NCBI GenBank assembly: GCA_045535305.1
Contig: JAZSLJ010000006.1
Span: forward strand, 1-64,000
Direction: 5' to 3'
Length of the DNA: 64,000 nucleotides
Source: UBA1081 sp045535305
GTDB taxonomy: Bacteria; Bacillota; Clostridia; Oscillospirales; Acutalibacteraceae
The position numbers and the translations under genes are program-made. Positions within the stretch are counted from its first letter, which is position 1, and the number at the start of each line of letters is the position of its first letter. Below the pieces are notes generated by a model. The model saw only the letters and a list, made by a program, of their open reading frames with translations. It was not told the origin of the DNA and did not search any database. This document shows, one piece after another, positions 33,218 through 41,784 of this stretch.

Positions 33218-34324
33218 TTAGTTGTCCATAAAATCTTTGAGTTTCTTGCTTCTGCCGGGGTGGCGGAGCTTTCTGAGAGCTTTTGCTTCAATCTGTCTGA
33301 TTCTTTCTCTTGTAACGTTGAACTCTGCGCCTACCTCCTCAAGGGTCTTGGGATGACCGTCATCAAGACCGAAACGGAGAGTAAGTACCTTTGCTTCTCT
33401 GGGAGTAAGTGTTTTAAGTACTTCGGTAAGAGTTTCTTTAAGAAGTGATTGAGATGCGGCATCTGCAGGAGCAAGAGCATCTTCATCGGGAATGAAATCG
33501 CCAAGATGGCTGTCTTCTTCTTCACCGATAGGAGTTTCAAGTGAAACAGGCTCCTGTGCAACTCTTAATATTTCACGTACCTTATCAACAGGTAAACCAA
33601 GTTCTGCTGCAATTTCTTCGGGAGTAGGTTCTCTGCCGTTTTTGTGAAGCAGCATGGTGTTTGTCTTTTTTACCTTGTTGATGGTTTCAACCATGTGTAC
33701 GGGAATACGGATAGTTCTTGCCTGATCTGCAATCGCTCTTGTGATAGCCTGTCTGACCCACCATGTTGCGTATGTTGAGAATTTGTAGCCTTTTGTGTAG
33801 TCAAACTTTTCAACCGCTTTGATAAGACCGAGGTTGCCTTCCTGAATAAGATCGAGGAACTGTAAACCTCTGCCGCCGTAACGCTTTGCTATGCTTACAA
33901 CAAGACGAAGGTTAGCTTCTTCAAGACTTTTCTTTGCTTCTGTGTCATTATTTGCTATACGCATTGCAAGTTCAATTTCTTCTTCGGGGGACAGAAGCGG
34001 AACTTTGCCGATTTCTTTAAGATAAATTTTAACAGGGTCATCCATCTGAGAACCCTTTGCATCCATTGAATCCTCAGTTTCAATGTCAACATCTTTACCG
34101 ATACCGCTGTCAAAATCCAATCCGTCTGAAACAACATCGCCAAGGTCATCAACAATTTCGATGTTATTTAATTCGATTGCTTCGTAAAGTTTTTCGAGTT
34201 CATCAAGATCTTTGTCATCAAATTCAATAGTCAGTGCATCAATTTCCTGAGACAGGAGTCTGCCCTGAATCTTTCCTTTTTCAATGAGTCTTGCGACTGC
34301 ATTACGTTTTTCTGCTGAATCCAT
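33218..34324 (-). CDS. rpoD: Primary sigma factor (sigma-A / RpoD)
   Basis: Housekeeping sigma factor, 368 aa. Region 1.1 remnants at the N-terminus, region 1.2 DDPVKIYLKEIGKVPLLSPEEE, region 2 with GNLGLIKAVEKFDYTKGYKFSTYATWW and RQAITRAIADQARTIRIPVH. Region 4 is LTPREAKVLTLRFGLDDG...TLEEVGAEFNVTRERIRQIEAKALRKLRHP. It follows dnaG by 43 nt, the Firmicutes dnaG-sigA order. It explains the many TTGACA/TATAAT promoters seen here. Confidence 0.97.
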   Translation of the reverse strand: MDSAEKRNAVARLIEKGKIQGRLLSQEIDALTIEFDDKDLDELEKLYEAIELNNIEIVDDLGDVVSDGLDFDSGIGKDVDIETEDSMDAKGSQMDDPVKIYLKEIGKVPLLSPEEEIELAMRIANNDTEAKKSLEEANLRLVVSIAKRYGGRGLQFLDLIQEGNLGLIKAVEKFDYTKGYKFSTYATWWVRQAITRAIADQARTIRIPVHMVETINKVKKTNTMLLHKNGREPTPEEIAAELGLPVDKVREILRVAQEPVSLETPIGEEEDSHLGDFIPDEDALAPADAASQSLLKETLTEVLKTLTPREAKVLTLRFGLDDGHPKTLEEVGAEFNVTRERIRQIEAKALRKLRHPGRSKKLKDFMDN

Positions 34325-34367
34325 ATTTTTATCCTCTCCTATAAAATATTTTACATCTTAATTAACG

Positions 34368-36113
34368 TCAGCTTGTGGGCTTAAACAGAGCAGCCCACTC
34401 AGCATCCGTCATGTTTGCGGGATTGCCTTGGTCGCGTAAAGCTTTTTCTTCTTTCATTCGTTTAATACAGTCAAGACATTCTCCCACCGTATTACCAAGA
34501 TTTTCTCGCATAGATTCAAGCCTCACCAGATAACCCATTTCGTCGTCGGTCAGATCCTGTGAAAAATATGTAATATCAACAGCTCTGCCGTCTTCGAGCT
34601 TTGAGGCTATTAGTTTGTATATTCTCAGATTAAGCTTTGTTGCAAAATCATCATCTGACAGCTTGTCCTTGATTTTAAAATAAAAATCGGGATTTTTCAA
34701 AAGGGAAGATATTAAAAATTCTTCACAACGTGCCGCTGAAAGATTGCTTTGCCTTTCAGGATTAACCTTTTTAAGAGCCGCATCATCAAATGTTGCCGCA
34801 CCTGAAAACCGTTCCTTTGTTTCTCTTCTTGCAAGCTGACTTGCTTTTTTTTGTATTTGTATAACTATTGCATCCTTTGAAACGCCAAGCTCGGCAGAAA
34901 GTTTTGATGCATATACGTCCCAGTGGATGGGATTTTTTATTTTTGCAAGCTCTTCAACTGCTGAATTGAGGTATGCAATTTTGTCGTCGGCGTTTTCAAG
35001 GTTAAAGCCTTTTTTTGCTTTCATAAGGCTGTATTCAACATCACTTACTGCACTGTCGAGTATTTGCCTCATTTTTTCTTTGCCGTGTTTTTTAATGATT
35101 TCATCCGAATCCTTACCGCCGCTCAGAAGTGCAACACGGATACGCACAGGTGTTTTTGAAAGAATACCCATTGTTCTTGATGCCGCTTTCTGACCAGCTT
35201 CGTCATTATCGTAAGAAAGGATTACTTCATCTGCATATTTTGCAATCAGCTTTGCCATTTCGGGTGTAAACGCTGTACCCAGACCTGCTATTGCATTTGT
35301 AAAACCTGCCTGATGATATGCAATAACATCCATATATCCTTCGCAGAGGATAAGTGTCTTTGATGTGCCGTTCTTGGCAAGATTTAAGCCGAAAACACCG
35401 TTACCTTTTTTAAACACCAACGTATCCCTTGTGTTAAGATATTTAGGTACGGAATCGTCCAATACTCTGCCGCCGAAAGCAATAACACTGCCTTTTACAT
35501 CTATGATGGGAAACATAACCCTGTTTCTGTAAGTGTCAACTGTGTTTTTGCTTTTTGTTTCTCTTATAAGGTCAGCCGCAAGAATTTCACTTTCCGAAAA
35601 ACCTTTGGCTTTAAGGTGCTGTTTTAATGCATCCCATTTGTCAGGTGCAAAACCCAATCCGAAACGGCGTATGGTTTCTATTGAGAGTTTTCTTTTTTGA
35701 AAATAATCAAGACCTGCTTGTCCGTCAGGAGTAAAAAGACAACTGTGAAAGAATCTTGCGGCTTCACGGTTTGCTTCAAGCATTCTTCTTCGCATTTTTG
35801 CCATTGTGTCATCATATCCGTCGATAGGTAAGGGGACTCCGGACTTGTCCGCAAGAAGCTTTACGGCTTCAGCATAGTCTATATTTTCAATATTTTTTAT
35901 AAATGTAAATACATCTCCGCCTGAACTGCATCCGAAACAGTAGTATGACTGTGTGTCCGCAAATACTGTGAATGACGGTGTTTTTTCATTGTGAAATGGG
36001 CATAAGCCTACGGAACGAGGTCCTCTTGTACGCAAATCGACATAAGAAGATATTACATCTGTAATATCGTTTCTGTTTTTGATTTCTGCAAGAAATTCGT
36101 CACTGAATCGCAT
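34368..36113 (-). CDS. dnaG: DNA primase
   Basis: Makes RNA primers for replication. The 581-aa protein has a CHC2 zinc-finger (GLCPFHNEKTPSF near residue 37 and YYCFGCSSGGD) and an RNA-polymerase domain with PIIDVKGSVIAFGGR. The Toprim motifs are LILCEGYMDVIAYHQAG and LSYDNDEAGQKA. A C-terminal helicase-interaction domain completes it. GGAGG site. First gene of dnaG-rpoD. Confidence 0.96.
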   Translation of the reverse strand: MRFSDEFLAEIKNRNDITDVISSYVDLRTRGPRSVGLCPFHNEKTPSFTVFADTQSYYCFGCSSGGDVFTFIKNIENIDYAEAVKLLADKSGVPLPIDGYDDTMAKMRRRMLEANREAARFFHSCLFTPDGQAGLDYFQKRKLSIETIRRFGLGFAPDKWDALKQHLKAKGFSESEILAADLIRETKSKNTVDTYRNRVMFPIIDVKGSVIAFGGRVLDDSVPKYLNTRDTLVFKKGNGVFGLNLAKNGTSKTLILCEGYMDVIAYHQAGFTNAIAGLGTAFTPEMAKLIAKYADEVILSYDNDEAGQKAASRTMGILSKTPVRIRVALLSGGKDSDEIIKKHGKEKMRQILDSAVSDVEYSLMKAKKGFNLENADDKIAYLNSAVEELAKIKNPIHWDVYASKLSAELGVSKDAIVIQIQKKASQLARRETKERFSGAATFDDAALKKVNPERQSNLSAARCEEFLISSLLKNPDFYFKIKDKLSDDDFATKLNLRIYKLIASKLEDGRAVDITYFSQDLTDDEMGYLVRLESMRENLGNTVGECLDCIKRMKEEKALRDQGNPANMTDAEWAALFKPTS

Positions 36114-36209
36114 AAAAAAACCTCCTTCATATAGTATATACTTTTTTAGTTCAAAAACTCCTTTAATTTTTTTTTAACTTTTTTTGTTTTTTCGATGCAA
36201 TTTATAAAG

Positions 36210-36833
36210 TTATTTGATTTCTGCGTATTTTTCGCCCGATTTAACACTTGAATATTTGCCGAATCCCGAATCTGTAAGTGCGGCATTGAAGGAATTTTCG
36301 TTTACTGCAGGAAGATAAAATATTACGGTAACGTTTTCCCCGAACTGAGCATCTTCTACAATTCCGCCGTGTTCGGGAATAAGTGAAGAAAGCTTGCCGT
36401 AAAAGTTGTAATCGCAGGTAACGGAAAGTACGGAACAAACCGACATCTTAACTATACCTGCTGCATCCACCGCAATTTTTGATGTGTGGGAATAAGCTCT
36501 TACAAGTCCGCCTGCGCCCAGCATTATTCCTCCGAAATATCTTGTGGCAACAACAACGCAGTCTGTGAGATTTTCTTTTAATAACACATCCAATACGGGT
36601 ACACCGGCAGTACCGGAAGGCTCACCGTCATCGCTGTAACGTCTTGTTTGCCCTTCACGAAGTATGTATGCATAAACATTATGTGTAGCATCCCAATGCT
36701 TTGAACGGATGGAATTGATAAAATCCATAGCTTCTTCCTGAGTTTTTACAGGTTTTGCATATCCGATAAAACGGGAACGCTTTTCAATAAATTCATCATT
36801 TGCTTCATTTCTTAATGTAAGATAGTCTGCCAT
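36210..36833 (-). CDS. yigZ: YigZ / IMPACT family protein
   Basis: 207 aa. The N-terminal UPF0029/IMPACT domain shows KRSRFIGYAKPVKTQEEA, HWDATHNVYAYIL, RRYSDDGEPSGTAGVPVLDVL and TRYFGGIMLGAGGLVRAYS, an excellent match. A smaller ferredoxin-like C-terminal domain follows. Function in bacteria is unclear; eukaryotic IMPACT regulates GCN2. Weak GAAGG ribosome site; monocistronic. Confidence 0.93.
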   Translation of the reverse strand: MADYLTLRNEANDEFIEKRSRFIGYAKPVKTQEEAMDFINSIRSKHWDATHNVYAYILREGQTRRYSDDGEPSGTAGVPVLDVLLKENLTDCVVVATRYFGGIMLGAGGLVRAYSHTSKIAVDAAGIVKMSVCSVLSVTCDYNFYGKLSSLIPEHGGIVEDAQFGENVTVIFYLPAVNENSFNAALTDSGFGKYSSVKSGEKYAEIK

Positions 36834-36864
36834 ACTTCACCTTCTTTTATATTTTTCAGAAAAC

Positions 36865-36891
36865 AAAAAAACGGCACTCTGATAGTACCGT
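36865..36891 (-). terminator. Terminator after rpmE
   Basis: Minus-strand ACGGTACT / AGTGCCGT 8-bp stem (one G-U) with a 5-nt loop, followed by seven T. Confidence 0.8.
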
Positions 36892-36902
36892 CCTTTTAGA
36901 TT

Positions 36903-37109
36903 TTAGTTTTTACTCATATTGAGACGCTTGTAGAACTTATCAGCACGTCCGCCTGTATCAACAAGCTTCTGTTTACCTGTGAAGAACGGATGGCATTTTG
37001 AGCATATATCAACATGAAGATCTTCTTTTGTTGAACCTGTTTCATAAACAGCGCCGCAAGCACACTTTACTGTGGTCTGCTTGTAATCGGGATGAAGTCC
37101 TTCTTTCAT
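36903..37109 (-). CDS. rpmE: 50S ribosomal protein L31, zinc-binding type
   Basis: 68-aa L31 with KEGLHPDYK at the start and the Cys pairs CAC (16-18) and CSKC that make the zinc-binding C+ form, then HPFFTGKQKLVDTGGRADKF. AGAGGTG site. It is transcribed alone and ends in a strong terminator. Confidence 0.96.
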   Translation of the reverse strand: MKEGLHPDYKQTTVKCACGAVYETGSTKEDLHVDICSKCHPFFTGKQKLVDTGGRADKFYKRLNMSKN

Positions 37110-37278
37110 AACTGTTCACCTCTTTCAATCGTTTACATAACGGAACGATTATAACACAACTTATTGCGAATTGCAACACAATTTTATCAATTTTTTCAAC
37201 TTTTTCTAAGGTCAATATGAATGAACTGAAATATTTTTACCTTTTAACAAATTATTGATGTAAATGTTGAAAAAATTG

Positions 37279-37307
37279 TTGACAAAGCACAAAAGTGAGT
37301 GTATAAT
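37279..37307 (+). promoter_or_regulatory. Consensus promoter of the SigH-like gene
   Basis: TTGACA, 17-nt spacer, TATAAT (exact consensus), 36 bp before the ATG. Confidence 0.85.
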
Positions 37308-37342
37308 AATATTTAATTATAATGTATATTTAGAGGTAATGT

Positions 37343-37933
37343 ATGGCAGATGCACCTGAAAGCGGTATATATTCCGATTTATCTGACGATGAACTTGTAT
37401 TACTTATCCGCACAGGTAACAGTGATGCTGCAAATACACTTTTGTTAAGATACAGCGGCAGAGTGGCTTATATGGCAAACAGTTATTTTTTTGATTCGCT
37501 TACTTATGACGATTGGTATCAGGAAGGTATGATAGGTTTGCTTCACGCTGTTCGCACTTATAATACTGACGATGGTGTATCTTTTGGTACTTATGCTTCT
37601 GTATGTATAAAAAACAGGCTTATAGCTTGTCTTAAAAAATTAACAAGTTCAAAAAATTTACCGTTGAATTCTGCAGTTTCGCTTGAAGCAGTTCCTGATA
37701 TTACTGTCCGTTCTTCCGAAGATGCTTATATATCAAACGAAGATTACCGCAATTTTGAGCAGATTCTTATTAAACACCTGTCAGCTAAAGAGCAAAAAGT
37801 GATGATACTGTATCTTGCAGGCTATTCTTATGCGGAAATCGCAACCGAACTTAACAGCACAGTAAAAGCTGTTGACAATGCAGTTTGTCGTGCAAAAAAC
37901 AAACTGAAAAAAATTATGAACATATCCTCTTGA
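37343..37933 (+). CDS. sigH: Sigma-70 family factor, SigH-like
   Basis: 196 aa. Region 2 is YDDWYQEGMIGLLHAVRTYN then SFGTYASVCIKNRL; the linker KNLPLNSAVSLEAV is very like the Bacillus SigH region following 2.4. Region 4 is LSAKEQKVMILYLAGYSYAEIATELNSTVKAVDNAV. SigH drives the entry to sporulation and stationary phase. AGAGGT site; strong sigma-A promoter. A different low-level alternative sigma factor is possible. Confidence 0.8.
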   Translation: MADAPESGIYSDLSDDELVLLIRTGNSDAANTLLLRYSGRVAYMANSYFFDSLTYDDWYQEGMIGLLHAVRTYNTDDGVSFGTYASVCIKNRLIACLKKLTSSKNLPLNSAVSLEAVPDITVRSSEDAYISNEDYRNFEQILIKHLSAKEQKVMILYLAGYSYAEIATELNSTVKAVDNAVCRAKNKLKKIMNISS

Positions 37934-38040
37934 TAAGAGGTGTGCATATATGCCTTGACTCAAAAAAGAGCGTTATAATTATACGGACGGTGTAAATCCG
38001 TCGGTAAGGCAACAAAAAAATATCAAGCGAGGTACTTATT

Positions 38041-38334
38041 ATGTACGAAGACAAGACCATCATCTGCAAGGAATGCGGAAAAGAATTTATTTTCTCAGCA
38101 GGCGAGCAGGAATTCTATGCTGAAAAGGGTCTCGAAAACGAACCCCAGCGTTGTAAGGAATGCCGTGTTGCTATGAAACAGCGCAAGCGTCCCGCCCGTC
38201 AGTATTTTACAACTGTATGTAAAGAATGCGGCGGAGAGGCAACAGTTCCCTTCGTTCCCAAGAGCGATAGCGGAGTTCTTTGCAGTGCATGTTTTGAAAA
38301 GAAAAAGGCTGCAGAAGCTGAAGCAGCAGAATAA
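38041..38334 (+). CDS. Zinc-ribbon protein with CxxC-x17-CxxC domain
   Basis: 97 aa with four CxxC pairs. The first unit, TIICKECGKEFIFSAGEQEFY then RCKECRVAMKQ, matches the probable zinc-ribbon (zf-trcl) family. The second, CKEC...CSAC spaced exactly 17, matches the CxxC-x17-CxxC family. Ala/Glu-rich tail. Function unknown, probably nucleic-acid or protein binding. GAGGT site; own terminator. A weak TTGACT/TTATAC pair lies upstream. Confidence 0.85.
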   Translation: MYEDKTIICKECGKEFIFSAGEQEFYAEKGLENEPQRCKECRVAMKQRKRPARQYFTTVCKECGGEATVPFVPKSDSGVLCSACFEKKKAAEAEAAE

Positions 38335-38356
38335 GCATACATAACTATTAAAAAGC

Positions 38357-38398
38357 CGGAGTTGCGTTGTTAAGTCAGCGTTACTCCGTTTTTTCTTT
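38357..38398 (+). terminator. Terminator of the zinc-ribbon gene
   Basis: CGGAGT / ACTCCG base stem with further internal pairing, followed by TTTTTTCTTTT. Confidence 0.8.
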
Positions 38399-38401
38399 TA
38401 A

Positions 38402-38430
38402 TTTACACTTGTAAAAGAATACAGTATTAT
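38402..38430 (+). promoter_or_regulatory. Promoter of proBA
   Basis: TTTACA, 17-nt spacer, TATTAT, about 43 bp before the proB start. Confidence 0.65.
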
Positions 38431-38472
38431 GGTATAGTATAAAAGAAAAATTATTAATGGACGTGAATAATC

Positions 38473-39273
38473 TTGACAGGGTTAAAAAATGCAAAACGTA
38501 TCGTTTTTAAAGTAGGTACGTCTACTCTTACATATTCCACAGGTAAAACAAACATCCGCCGTATGGCAAAGCTTGTTTCCGTGTTGTCGGATTTATTGAA
38601 TCAAGGCAAAGAAATCGTTTTGGTTACATCGGGAGCAATCGGTGTGGGCGTGGGTAAATTGGGGCTTAAAGAGCGTCCCAAGGACACTCCCGGCAGACAG
38701 GCAGCAGCTTGTATCGGTCAGTGCGAGCTTATGTTTATGTATGATAAATTCTTTTCAGAGTATTCTCATACCATAGGTCAGCTTCTTATAACAAAGAGCG
38801 ACGTGGAGAATGATGAACGCAGAAATAACCTTATAAATGCATTCAATACTATGCTTGAGTACGGTGCTATTCCCATTGTGAACGAGAATGACTCGGTTGC
38901 CGTTGAAGAAATCGTTTACGGCGATAACGACAGTCTTTCTGCTATTGTTGCAAAGCTTATCGGTGCAGATGCACTTGTAATTCTTACCGATATTGACGGA
39001 CTGTTTGACGGAAACCCCCAGACAGATTTAGATGCCCGTCTTATTCCCGTAGTTGATGAAATCACTCCCGAGATAAAAGCTCTTGCAGGTGATGCAGGCT
39101 CAAACAGAGGAACGGGCGGTATGATTACAAAACTGAATGCCGCAGAAATTTCCACATCCTCGGGCATTGATACAGTTATTATGTGCGGAAGCGACCCGAC
39201 AGACATTTATAAACTTTTTGACGGACATCAGATAGGTACATTTTTTTTGGGAAAGGAAAAGAATAATGGATAA
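38473..39273 (+). CDS. proB: Glutamate 5-kinase, without PUA domain
   Basis: First step of proline synthesis. 266 aa: RIVFKVGTSTLT near the N-terminus, LVTSGAIGVGVGKLGL, GQLLITKSDV, PIVNENDSVAVEEI, GDNDSLSA and NRGTGGMITKLNAAEI. The C-terminal PUA domain of the ~370-aa enzyme is absent, as in many Clostridia. The start must be the TTG at 38473: the frame is closed by a stop just upstream and the next Met (residue 32) is inside the kinase domain. Overlaps proA by 8 nt. Confidence 0.95.
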   Translation: MTGLKNAKRIVFKVGTSTLTYSTGKTNIRRMAKLVSVLSDLLNQGKEIVLVTSGAIGVGVGKLGLKERPKDTPGRQAAACIGQCELMFMYDKFFSEYSHTIGQLLITKSDVENDERRNNLINAFNTMLEYGAIPIVNENDSVAVEEIVYGDNDSLSAIVAKLIGADALVILTDIDGLFDGNPQTDLDARLIPVVDEITPEIKALAGDAGSNRGTGGMITKLNAAEISTSSGIDTVIMCGSDPTDIYKLFDGHQIGTFFLGKEKNNG

Positions 39274-40516
39274 TTCATATCTTATCAATATTGGCACAAA
39301 AGCAAAAAATGCAGAAAAAGTGCTTTCCGTAGCATCATCGGACGTGAAAAATAATGCACTTAAAAAGATTGCGGATGCACTTATTGAATCATGTGATGTC
39401 ATAGTTGAGGCAAATGATATTGATATTGTAAACGGCAGAGAAAACGGACTTTCCGAGGCACTTCTTGACAGATTAAAGCTTGACAGAGCGAGAATAGAAA
39501 AAATCGCTTCTGCTGTTTGTGAGATTATTGCCCTTGATGACCCCGTAGGCAAAACATTGTCAGGCACAACAAGACCAAACGGACTGAAAATAACAAAGGT
39601 CAGCGTACCTTTGGGTGTTATTGCCGTTATTTATGAGGCAAGACCCAATGTTACCGCAGATGCTGCTGCTCTTTGCCTTAAATCGGGTAATGCGGTTATT
39701 TTAAAAGGCGGTAAAGAGGCTATCAATTCAAACAAAGCGATAGCACAGGTAATGAGAGATGCTCTTGCACAGGCAGGCTTGCCCGAAGATTGTATTCAGC
39801 TTGTTGAAAGAACAGACCGTGAAACAGCAGGCGAGCTTATGCGCCTTAATGAGTATGTAGATGTTCTTATTCCCAGAGGCGGCGCAGGACTTATTAATGC
39901 TGTTGTAAAAAATTCCACCGTTCCCGTTATCAGAACAGGGGAGGGCAACTGCCATATTTATATTGATAAAGATGCCGATATTGATATGGCGGCAAAAATC
40001 GTATTTAATGCAAAAACCTCAAGGGTTTCTGTTTGTAACGCTTGCGAAAGTTTGCTTATTCATAAGGATATTGCGGAATTTGCTCTTATTGCAATCAAAG
40101 AACAGCTTGACAGAAAAAATGTTGTAATTATCGGTGATGAGGCTGTTCAGAGCATTATACCGGAGGTCGTTCCCGCAACAGACGAGGATTGGGCAACGGA
40201 ATATCTTGATTATAAAATTTCGGTAAAGATTGTTAATGATATTGACGAAGCAACAGCTCATATTGCAAAGTACAGTACAGACCATAGTGAAAGCATTATA
40301 ACAAATAATTACGAAACTGCCGAAAAATTTGTTGCAGAGGTTAATTCTTCCGCAGTATATGTAAATGCAAGTACAAGATTTACCGACGGCGGTGAATTCG
40401 GTTTCGGTGCAGAAATCGGTATTTCAAACCAGAAGCTTCATGTAAGAGGCCCTGTCGGTCTGCCTGAGCTTACTTCTTATAAATATGTTATCAGAGGTAA
40501 CGGTCAGATTCGCTGA
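39266..40516 (+). CDS. proA: Glutamate-5-semialdehyde dehydrogenase (gamma-glutamyl phosphate reductase)
   Basis: Second step of proline synthesis, 416 aa. Visible motifs are VPLGVIAVIYEARPNVT, LKSGNAVILKGGKEA, PRGGAGLI, the catalytic cysteine region VSVCNACESLLIH, and the late ASTRFTDGGEFGFGAEIGIS. GAAAGG precedes the start within proB. proC is not in the window. Confidence 0.96.
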   Translation: MDNSYLINIGTKAKNAEKVLSVASSDVKNNALKKIADALIESCDVIVEANDIDIVNGRENGLSEALLDRLKLDRARIEKIASAVCEIIALDDPVGKTLSGTTRPNGLKITKVSVPLGVIAVIYEARPNVTADAAALCLKSGNAVILKGGKEAINSNKAIAQVMRDALAQAGLPEDCIQLVERTDRETAGELMRLNEYVDVLIPRGGAGLINAVVKNSTVPVIRTGEGNCHIYIDKDADIDMAAKIVFNAKTSRVSVCNACESLLIHKDIAEFALIAIKEQLDRKNVVIIGDEAVQSIIPEVVPATDEDWATEYLDYKISVKIVNDIDEATAHIAKYSTDHSESIITNNYETAEKFVAEVNSSAVYVNASTRFTDGGEFGFGAEIGISNQKLHVRGPVGLPELTSYKYVIRGNGQIR

Positions 40517-40539
40517 ATATTTTTCGGAGGTATTTTATT

Positions 40540-41328
40540 TTGAATACAGAAAAAAGCAAAAAATCCGGTAAGCTTTCGCTTATGCTCGGCGCAGTTATTC
40601 TGATTTTTGCAATATTGGGCGTTGTGCTTGTTTTTTATAACAGTATATCCTATATAGTAAAAACAGTTGATTCGGGCAGCGAAAATGCTGTGTATAACGA
40701 ATATCTTACACCTGTTGCCGCAGTAGATATTGACCCCTTTGACGATATTACGGCGGCAGATATGGAACAGCTTCTCAATGCATCAATATGGCTGATTCTC
40801 AGCGAAGAATCAACGCCCGATACCTATGACTATTCCGGCGGTTATATGCTTATTCCTTCTGCAGATGTTGAAAGTGCATATATGTCCCTTTTCGGGCCGG
40901 AAACAGCAGGTAATATCAAGCATAAATCTGTGCAGGGCTATAACTGTACTTTTGAGTATGACAGCACAGCGGCAGTATATAAGATTCCCGTTACGGCAAT
41001 CAGTCCCGTTTATACACCTGCAGTAACAGATGTAAAGGAATCGGGAGCATCCCTGATTCTTACCGTTAATTATCTTGCATCAGAAAGCTGGGATAAGGAT
41101 GATGAGGGTAATTTTGTAGCTCCGGAACCGGATAAGGTTATGAGAATAACGTTAAAGGAGCTTCAGGGGTATTATTATATTAATTCCGTTCAGATTGTAT
41201 CAAATACAGTGCCGGAAACTGTTGTTGTGGAGCAGTCAACATCTTCTAATGCGGAAATCAACACGGACGTTGAGCTTACCACATCATCATCTGCAGAGAA
41301 AACTACTTTGGGCGGTAAAGTACCCTGA
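40540..41328 (+). CDS. Uncharacterised single-pass membrane protein
   Basis: 262 aa. A short Lys-rich cytoplasmic start, one transmembrane helix (about residues 12-34, LSLMLGAVILIFAILGVVLVF), a folded outer domain with FDDITAADMEQLLNASIWLIL and YMLIPSADVESAY, and a Ser/Thr-rich tail. I recognise no family. It starts at TTG with GGAGG nine nt upstream, 23 nt after proA, so it may be the last gene of proBA; the tail terminator lies about 180 nt downstream. Confidence 0.65.
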   Translation: MNTEKSKKSGKLSLMLGAVILIFAILGVVLVFYNSISYIVKTVDSGSENAVYNEYLTPVAAVDIDPFDDITAADMEQLLNASIWLILSEESTPDTYDYSGGYMLIPSADVESAYMSLFGPETAGNIKHKSVQGYNCTFEYDSTAAVYKIPVTAISPVYTPAVTDVKESGASLILTVNYLASESWDKDDEGNFVAPEPDKVMRITLKELQGYYYINSVQIVSNTVPETVVVEQSTSSNAEINTDVELTTSSSAEKTTLGGKVP

Positions 41329-41556
41329 TTGGTAAAAATAGCTGATTAATGCAATTTGTAATTAAAATTTGTCAATATTTTGCATTTTTCGGCAATTGTT
41401 TACAATATGTTAATAAAGATGTATAGAAAACGCAAAAAATGTAATCTATAATACAGCACATAGCAAGTGTTATAAAATTCCTTTTCATTTTATTTTCTCT
41501 TCCCCGAAAAAGTCACGGAGTTATCCGTGGCTTTTTCACTTTGTAGGGGGAAATAA
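41329..41556. other. Intergenic stretch with possible small transcript
   Basis: AT-rich, no ORF. TTTACA (about 41399) with a 17-nt spacer to TATAGA and, further on, a TATAAT near 41449 precede the strong terminator at 41507-41536. A short RNA of about 80-110 nt could be made, or this is simply a long 3' end of the upstream gene. Confidence 0.35.
41507..41540 (+). terminator. Strong terminator upstream of repeat copy B
   Basis: AAAAAGTCACGG / CCGTGGCTTTTT perfect-paired 12-bp stem (one G-U) with loop AGTTAT; T-run is part of the right arm. Confidence 0.85.
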
Positions 41557-41680
41557 TTTAGCGAATTAACAATTTACAATGTATAATGTACAATGAAGGA
41601 AAGGGCTTCGCCCTTTAACCCGATTTTTATGATTCAATAATTGTACATTGTACATTGTAAATTGTACATTAAATTATTGT
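41557..41680. repeat. Intergenic palindromic repeat, copy B
   Basis: Same family and orientation as copy A: AATTAACAATTTACAATG..., core AAAGGGCTTCGCCCTTT then AACCCGATTT, right arm TTGTACATTG repeats ending ATTAAATTATTG. It lacks the ATATATTA spacer seen in copies A and C. Confidence 0.85.
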
Positions 41681-41721
41681 ATTTTTGTTAATCAAAATTT
41701 CTATTAAGAATAAAAAATAAC

Positions 41722-41750
41722 TTGTTTTAGACGAATCCGTATGGTAAAAT
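41722..41750 (+). promoter_or_regulatory. Promoter of the GH30-symporter pair
   Basis: TTGTTT, 17-nt spacer ending TGG (extended -10), TAAAAT, 35 bp before the ATG. Confidence 0.55.
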
Positions 41751-41784
41751 TAAATAAAATGTGTTGATTTGTAAGGGGAATTTT

